Part shown: one piece after another, positions 60,541 through 64,000 of the stretch | Numbering within the stretch: position 1 is the stretch's first letter | Layout: each line of letters starts with the position of its first letter | Source: Rhabdornis inornatus | Taxonomy: Eukaryota; Chordata; Aves; Passeriformes; Rhabdornithidae | NCBI GenBank assembly: GCA_013397075.1 | Contig: VWZS01002669.1 | Span: forward strand, 1,274,217 to 1,338,216 | Direction: 5' to 3' | Length of the DNA: 64,000 nt | Made by a program: the position numbers and the translations under genes | The notes under the pieces: generated by a model | Database searches by the model: none | The model's input: only the letters and a program-made list of their open reading frames with translations | Told to the model about the DNA's origin: nothing

Positions 60541-63500
60541 TTACATATTCAACTGCTTACATGCTGCCCCTCAAGGGCTCACTGTATTTGAAGCTGTTCA
60601 ACTGTTGGCCTTGTGACCACAAGCCCAATTAACTGCCAGCAGTAAAACAAGCTCCATCCAAAACAAACACAGGATGGGAGGGGGACAGTGCAGTGGTGCT
60701 GGTATGAGCAACCCCAACAAAACAGACATGAGAAATGACAAGTGTCACTCTGAACAACTGCAATCAAATTTCATCATCTAAGCAAGTACAACAGCTACAT
60801 AAGAGCAACCTCCCCATTTGAAACCCATGTCTTAGTTTGAAATACAGTTGAACTGACTTAAAAAACTAGGCTCTATTTTGAGCATTTATTTTTTAACATG
60901 GATCCTTGCACTTTATGTTTAAAACTACCAGACTCTGTCTTAACATGCCTTTGTGTATCAGGCCAAGACCGTGCTACTAAGAACTCTGAAAACAGGATTT
61001 TACCCACTCAAACACTTGAAAGCGTGTATGAACTATGAATAGCCGTTCTGACACTAAACCCCACAGTTGCTGGCATATTTCCCAGAAGTGCATTGCAGTA
61101 CATCAAGTTTAGATTGTTTTAAACCAGGAGAAAGAAAATTCTAATAAAAGAACTATGATTTTAAAAAATAACAATAAAAATACTTTGAAATTTCACAATA
61201 TAAACTGTATTAAACATTGAAAATAATCAAGTACAAAGACTACTATCATGACCAAATTAATGTTAAAACCAGATTCTGAAGGTATTTTGATTGACAAAGT
61301 GTGACAAAAGAAACCGGTGTTAAATTGTACTTCATAGGATATTCAATTTTAAAGTCTCCATAGAAATAAGTCACATCTGCAAAAATTTAGAATGCTTTAT
61401 ACGACTTATGAGTCTTCATAAAATACAGTTTCAATAAACAGCATTTGCTAACATTCTAAATTAAAGAGTTTTCAATATGGAAATTCTCAGAGGTGCTAAC
61501 ATCTACAAATTAAACACGCTGAACAGCTGTCATTTGCGAATTTACATTACTGAAAAATAGAATTGTTGTTGTTGTTTTATTCTATGCAATATCATGCCAA
61601 ACTGCAAAAGGTGTAACACCAGTATAGATGTGAACCAGACTGGAATAAAGGAAGGTTCCACAGTATTTTGCATTTCAGGCCCTAAAGGAAAAATACCTAC
61701 AGAACTGCAAGCTGTATGTTAACATATACCAATTACACTTCTAGTTTGGCTTTGGGGTTTTTTTATGTCATGCCCCATGTATTTTTTTTTAATGCAAGCA
61801 TAAAAATTTGGAGTTTTTGAAACACCTCCTGGAGATAAAAATCATCACCTCTGTGCAACAAGCACAGTGCTTACTCTCCTGCCCACAGGCCCTGCCTGCA
61901 CTGATCTCATTGACCACAACAAGAGGGAGCAGACTTTATCTGTTTTGCCATCAAGTGTCTGTGGAGAGAGATCCCAAGATATGGAAGAAGATCCATTTTA
62001 CATGGGCCACCAATTACCATCACAGAGTGATGGTTTTACAACACTGAATTTAACAGATGATTGAAAAAATTACAGATTTCATTTCCCACTTCTCACTTAG
62101 CTGGCCAACAGCTGATGTAGTATGTTGGTTTTTATAACTCCCCAGATTTACAGTGTTTTCACTAATCATATTCCAACAATTTTAGAGTATAGAACATGTA
62201 ACACACTAACAAGAAAACTTATACCAAACTAGAGAGAAGTTACCAGCATGCAGCTGGGCTCAATTCTGCCAGTATCACAGCTTTTGGAAAGAACCTCAGT
62301 TCACACAATAATTCCATCACTTGGAAAGCTTCCTGACACAAATAAGCTCTTCATCGATGGAGATGGATAAGGAGAGACATATGCCCCACTATGAATTAAT
62401 GTTTCCTTCCACCATTCTAAATGTTTAATGCAGAACATCTTCAAAGATCATAATTGTAAGGTTATTATACAGTTTAACTCCCACAGAAAGTACATGGAGC
62501 TAAGTGCGTATTTGTCACTGCAATGGGGCCAGAACTGCATTTTCCTGGCTTCTAAAATCAGAAAATTGCACTTTTCCAAATGGGCTTTTGATAACAGCTT
62601 ATTGTTTCAATCCACAAAATTCAAAACACCATTACTTACAGTTTTATGTTTGAGACAGAAATGCCAACTATTCAACAGTGCAAAGCACAGGAAATGCAAA
62701 TTGCATGTATATGCAAAGCACAAAGATGATTGCTCTTTTATTTGTACTTATAGCACAGGGCTAACAAATATTTGCATGCAGAAATCAAAAAATGTAACTG
62801 TTAATGGCTGCACTCATATCCACACTTCTAAACTATCATCACTTTATAAAATACACGTGAATTGTAAGATTCAGCTGTAGGATTACAGTCCTCTTGCTAT
62901 TTCTGAAGGTATTACTGAGAATAGGCTCAGATTTGCAGGTGGAGCTCAAACAAGTGCAGGGGTGAGTCCATCCTGCCCAGACCATGGGTACACCAGCTTC
63001 TGCTGCACAGCTTAGCAGAGCACAGCTGCAAGCATGAGACCAGGGCAGTAGCAGCCTACTGCCTGAAGGCAGTAGCTGTGATTCAATCTGCATCAGGGTC
63101 AGGTTGAAATGCTCACACCAAAACTCATGTGCAAGAAGTTAATTTAAAATCTAATTTGTACTGTTTCCCTATGTTCCTTTTCCATACAGAAAAGCCATAT
63201 TTCATGTGTCTTAAATTCCAGAAAAGTAAATTGATGATTCAGGTGCTTACTGAAGCCTGAATTTATTCTGAAGTAGAGCCCAGGGAAAATAACTAAAGCA
63301 AGCTAATTAAGTATTGCTTTGGGCTCAGTAATATCAATGCTTTTCTCACCCATTACATTGTTTTAATTCTGCTTTGAAGTTGTTTTCACATATTTATGAT
63401 TGTTGGACTCATGCATGTGTCAGCACCCTGTTAAAATTCAAGACTTACTTACCTGATCAGTACTGCTTCATTTCAAGTACCAAAGTCAGGACACTGCAGA

Positions 63501-63640
63501 GCAATACCTCACAGGTTCAAACCTACAGGTTCTACTGCTTCACTTCTACAGCTGAAGTGGCCCACTGGCCTTTGCAGATCATGCCACTCTTACTTCAGCT
63601 GCTGTGGCATAGACAATAGGTCCTATCTATTAATGGCTAT

Positions 63641-63681
63641 TTTTTTTNNNNNNNNNNTTGTTTTTTTTTTTTTTTTTTTTT
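63641..63681. repeat. Poly-T tract with 10-N gap
   Basis: Seven T precede an N run at 63648-63657, which is followed by TTG and about 21 T. The gap is evidently a homopolymer of uncertain length rather than missing unique sequence. Confidence 0.95.
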
Positions 63682-64000
63682 GGAGTCAGAATGATGCTTT
63701 GGTACACACTAGAAAGAAGAACCTTTTAAAAAAAGAACTGCTTCCTGATCCTGAACATTTTCAGCTGGTTTCAAACTATGTCACTTCCTATGGTAGCTAC
63801 AATCAAAAGTGATTTCTGAAAGTAAACACTAATATTTTATTGTTGGGATACTGAAAGTGTGGCGCCAATATTGGCTTGTGATAACCTTGAGTTCATGTAA
63901 GTTGTGCTACAGGGAGATGCCATTAGTTTGAAGCGTTGATTTTTGGAGACTAAGAGAGAGGTTTGAGGGAAAGAAAACATATCTCCCATACTGGTAAAGC

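Larger units (their letters stand above)
59773..64000 (-). other. ZNF385B: ZNF385B upstream intron (partial)
   Basis: At least 4.2 kb of intron precedes the finger exon. I searched for the expected upstream exon carrying a CNVCQLRFNSDSQ-type finger and did not find it. The intron holds a MIR-like relic (60415-60540), a poly-T tract and a 10-N gap. Open frames up to 150 codons (for example 62428-62880 plus) have no domain. Confidence 0.8.

Noticed and set aside
1..64000. Search for CRISPR arrays, operons, tRNA/rRNA genes, integrated viral genes or a new multi-gene system
   Set aside because: No regularly spaced repeats, gene clusters, cloverleaf-like sequences, viral reading frames or paired LTRs were recognised by eye; the window reads as an ordinary vertebrate locus.

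Overview
This window looks like a piece of a bird nuclear genome. It is AT-rich and gene-poor, with large introns. It carries old CR1 LINE fragments, ancient MIR/L2-like relics, one GC-rich promoter island that broke the assembly, and GT-AG split exons. No prokaryotic, viral or organellar gene set is visible. The host assignment is an inference from the repeats and from the compact spacing of two recognised genes.

Both genes lie on the minus strand, head to tail. On the right (about 53.9-64 kb) is the 3' half of ZNF385B, a nuclear zinc-finger protein of the ZNF385 family. It has four coding exons at 59536-59772, 58337-58515, 57132-57233 and 55299-55517, whose phases agree at every junction. 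A 3' UTR of about 1.35 kb follows, with two AATAAA signals. The N-terminal exons lie beyond the right edge. On the left is the 5' end of SESTD1 (SEC14 and spectrin-domain protein). A GC-rich CpG-island promoter, interrupted by a 204-N gap, sits around 13.8-14.7 kb. A probable non-coding exon lies at 11259-11321, and the first coding exon (protein start MEASVILPIL) at 2327-2406. The remaining SESTD1 exons lie beyond the left edge. The order ZNF385B then SESTD1 on one strand is the arrangement I recall from mammals, which supports both calls.

The roughly 39 kb between the genes (about 14.75-53.9 kb) shows no supportable gene. It holds CR1 relics (39.57 and 50.3-51.1 kb), low-complexity tracts, small hairpins and a few possible regulatory elements, notably a palindromic octamer-like site near 41.83 kb. 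The many short open frames there look like chance frames.

I found no new multi-gene system. The observations most worth a second look are: a perfect 27-bp inverted repeat with a 3-nt loop inside the SESTD1 intron (10986-11042); a predicted 8-codon upstream ORF formed across a splice junction and ending one base before the SESTD1 start codon; a 45-bp exact duplication flanked by single Ns at the edge of the promoter island that looks like a misassembly; and a UG-repeat at the 3' splice site of the last ZNF385B exon.
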